6,603 bases of DNA from Hyphomicrobiales bacterium (lineage in GTDB: Bacteria > Pseudomonadota > Alphaproteobacteria > Rhizobiales > SZUA-8). The position numbers and the translations under genes were made by a program. The notes beneath the pieces were generated by a model, which saw only the letters and a list, made by a program, of their open reading frames with translations, was not told the DNA's origin and did not search any database. Location: NCBI GenBank assembly GCA_003232175.1, contig QILX01000234.1, positions 1 to 6,603 on the forward strand, given 5' to 3'. Positions 6,081 to 6,603 of this stretch are shown one piece after another (the stretch's first letter is position 1; each line of letters starts with the position of its first letter).

Positions 6081-6603
6081 TTAAATCCGCGGTACGCGGA
6101 CAACTGAAATATCGAGTTCGCGAATTTTCTTTCGCAGCGTATTGCGATTCAACCCCAGAAGTTCGGCGGCCTTGATCTGGTTGCCGCGGGTTGCGGAGAG
6201 AGCACGGGCAATTAGCGGGCGTTCAAAATCTTCCAGCAGGCGCCCGTAGAGCCCAGGTGGCGGCAAGCCGTCCGAGAATTCGCCGAAATATCGATCCAGA
6301 TGCTGTTCAATCGCATCTGACAGAGGAATATCGCCATGGCGCCTCTTCGGAGATCGCCCTCGCGCCGGCAAGCTCGGCCTCAACGATGTCCCCGGTAATT
6401 GTCTCCTGGGGGTGCAAAGCCATCAGACGGCGCACGAGATTTTCAAGTTCGCGCACATTGCCCGGCCAGCGATGGCGGGCAAATCGGCTCAGTCCCGCCG
6501 GATCGATGTCTCTTGACGCCAGCCCCTCCTGGCGGCCCTGCCGGAGGAAATGCCGCACCAGATCGGGGATGTCCTCCAGCCGCTCGCGCAAGGGCGGCAG
6601 GCG
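6081..6603 (-). pseudogene. ntrC: NtrC nitrogen response regulator, 3' part, frameshifted in this sequence
   Basis: C-terminal portion of NtrC, the cytoplasmic sigma-54-dependent activator that is phosphorylated by NtrB and switches on nitrogen-assimilation genes. The gene enters from the window end. The first frame reads RLPPLRERLEDIPDL and then the sensor II motif WPGNVRELEN (about 6468-6440), the end of the AAA+ domain. It runs into a stop at 6309-6307. The rest of the protein lies in another frame, open from at least 6383 down to the TAA at 6083-6081. It holds the linker, the conserved stretch LPPPGLYGRLLEDFERPLIA and the Fis-type helix-turn-helix (GNQIKAAELLGLNRNTLRKK, about 6186-6127). 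Both halves match NtrC in the right order, so I infer one gene broken by a single-base-type shift around 6333-6348, in the linker. Whether this is a true mutation or a sequence error cannot be decided here. NtrC identity is confident; pseudogene status is not. Confidence 0.8.
6086..6100 (-). terminator. Short GC hairpin at the end of ntrC, possible weak terminator
   Basis: A perfect 6-bp inverted repeat (TCCGCG / CGCGGA) with a 3-nt loop covers the last codons of ntrC and is followed on the minus strand by TTTAAA. The stem is short and there is no real U-run, so termination would be weak. It could equally be a chance result of coding sequence. Confidence 0.2.

Noticed and set aside
6307..6348. 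Programmed ribosomal frameshift in ntrC
   Set aside because: There is no slippery heptamer, no in-frame stop at the shift point and no obvious downstream structure. Mutation or sequence error is simpler.
6081..6383. The 3' part of ntrC as a separate small Fis-like protein started at TTG 6383
   Set aside because: No ribosome site precedes it. Its first residues are out-of-frame readings of the NtrC linker, and the rest matches the NtrC C-terminus.
1..6603. CRISPR arrays, insertion sequences, tRNA or rRNA genes
   Set aside because: I saw no regularly spaced repeats, transposase-like frames, terminal inverted repeats or cloverleaf sequences on either strand.

Overview
This window comes from a GC-rich alphaproteobacterium, probably of the Rhodospirillales type. 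That placement is inferred from gene content and order; I ran no database search. All recognisable genes lie on the minus strand. Read in their own direction (high to low coordinates) they are the 3' part of ntrC (window end to 6081), ntrY (5781-3322), ntrX (3319-1916), trkA (1797-325) and the 5' part of trkH (428 to the window start). This is the classic alphaproteobacterial ntr locus, joined to the genes for a Trk potassium-uptake system.

Region by region: 6603-6081 holds the end of the AAA+ domain and the DNA-binding domain of NtrC, but the two parts are in different frames, so the copy is frameshifted as written. 6080-5782 is a more AT-rich spacer of about 300 nt. It contains a short dyad that partly resembles an NtrC box and a doubtful small hydrophobic ORF, and it probably carries the control signals for ntrYX. 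ntrY and ntrX are separated by 2 nt and are surely co-transcribed. A 118-nt gap with a strong Shine-Dalgarno sequence precedes trkA. trkA runs about 32 codons past the usual end of the family and overlaps trkH by 104 nt.

How the genes work together: NtrY is a membrane histidine kinase that phosphorylates NtrX, a response regulator of the NtrC family. The pair is associated in alphaproteobacteria with nitrogen and redox/oxygen responses. NtrC is the sigma-54 activator of nitrogen-assimilation genes. TrkA is the NAD-binding cytoplasmic regulator of the K+ channel subunit TrkH.

I see no mobile element, CRISPR array, RNA gene or evident new system. The points worth a second look are two reading-frame oddities (in ntrC and at the trkA/trkH junction), the ntrC-ntrY spacer, the long C-terminal tail of NtrY, and the absence of a GAFTGA loop in NtrX.
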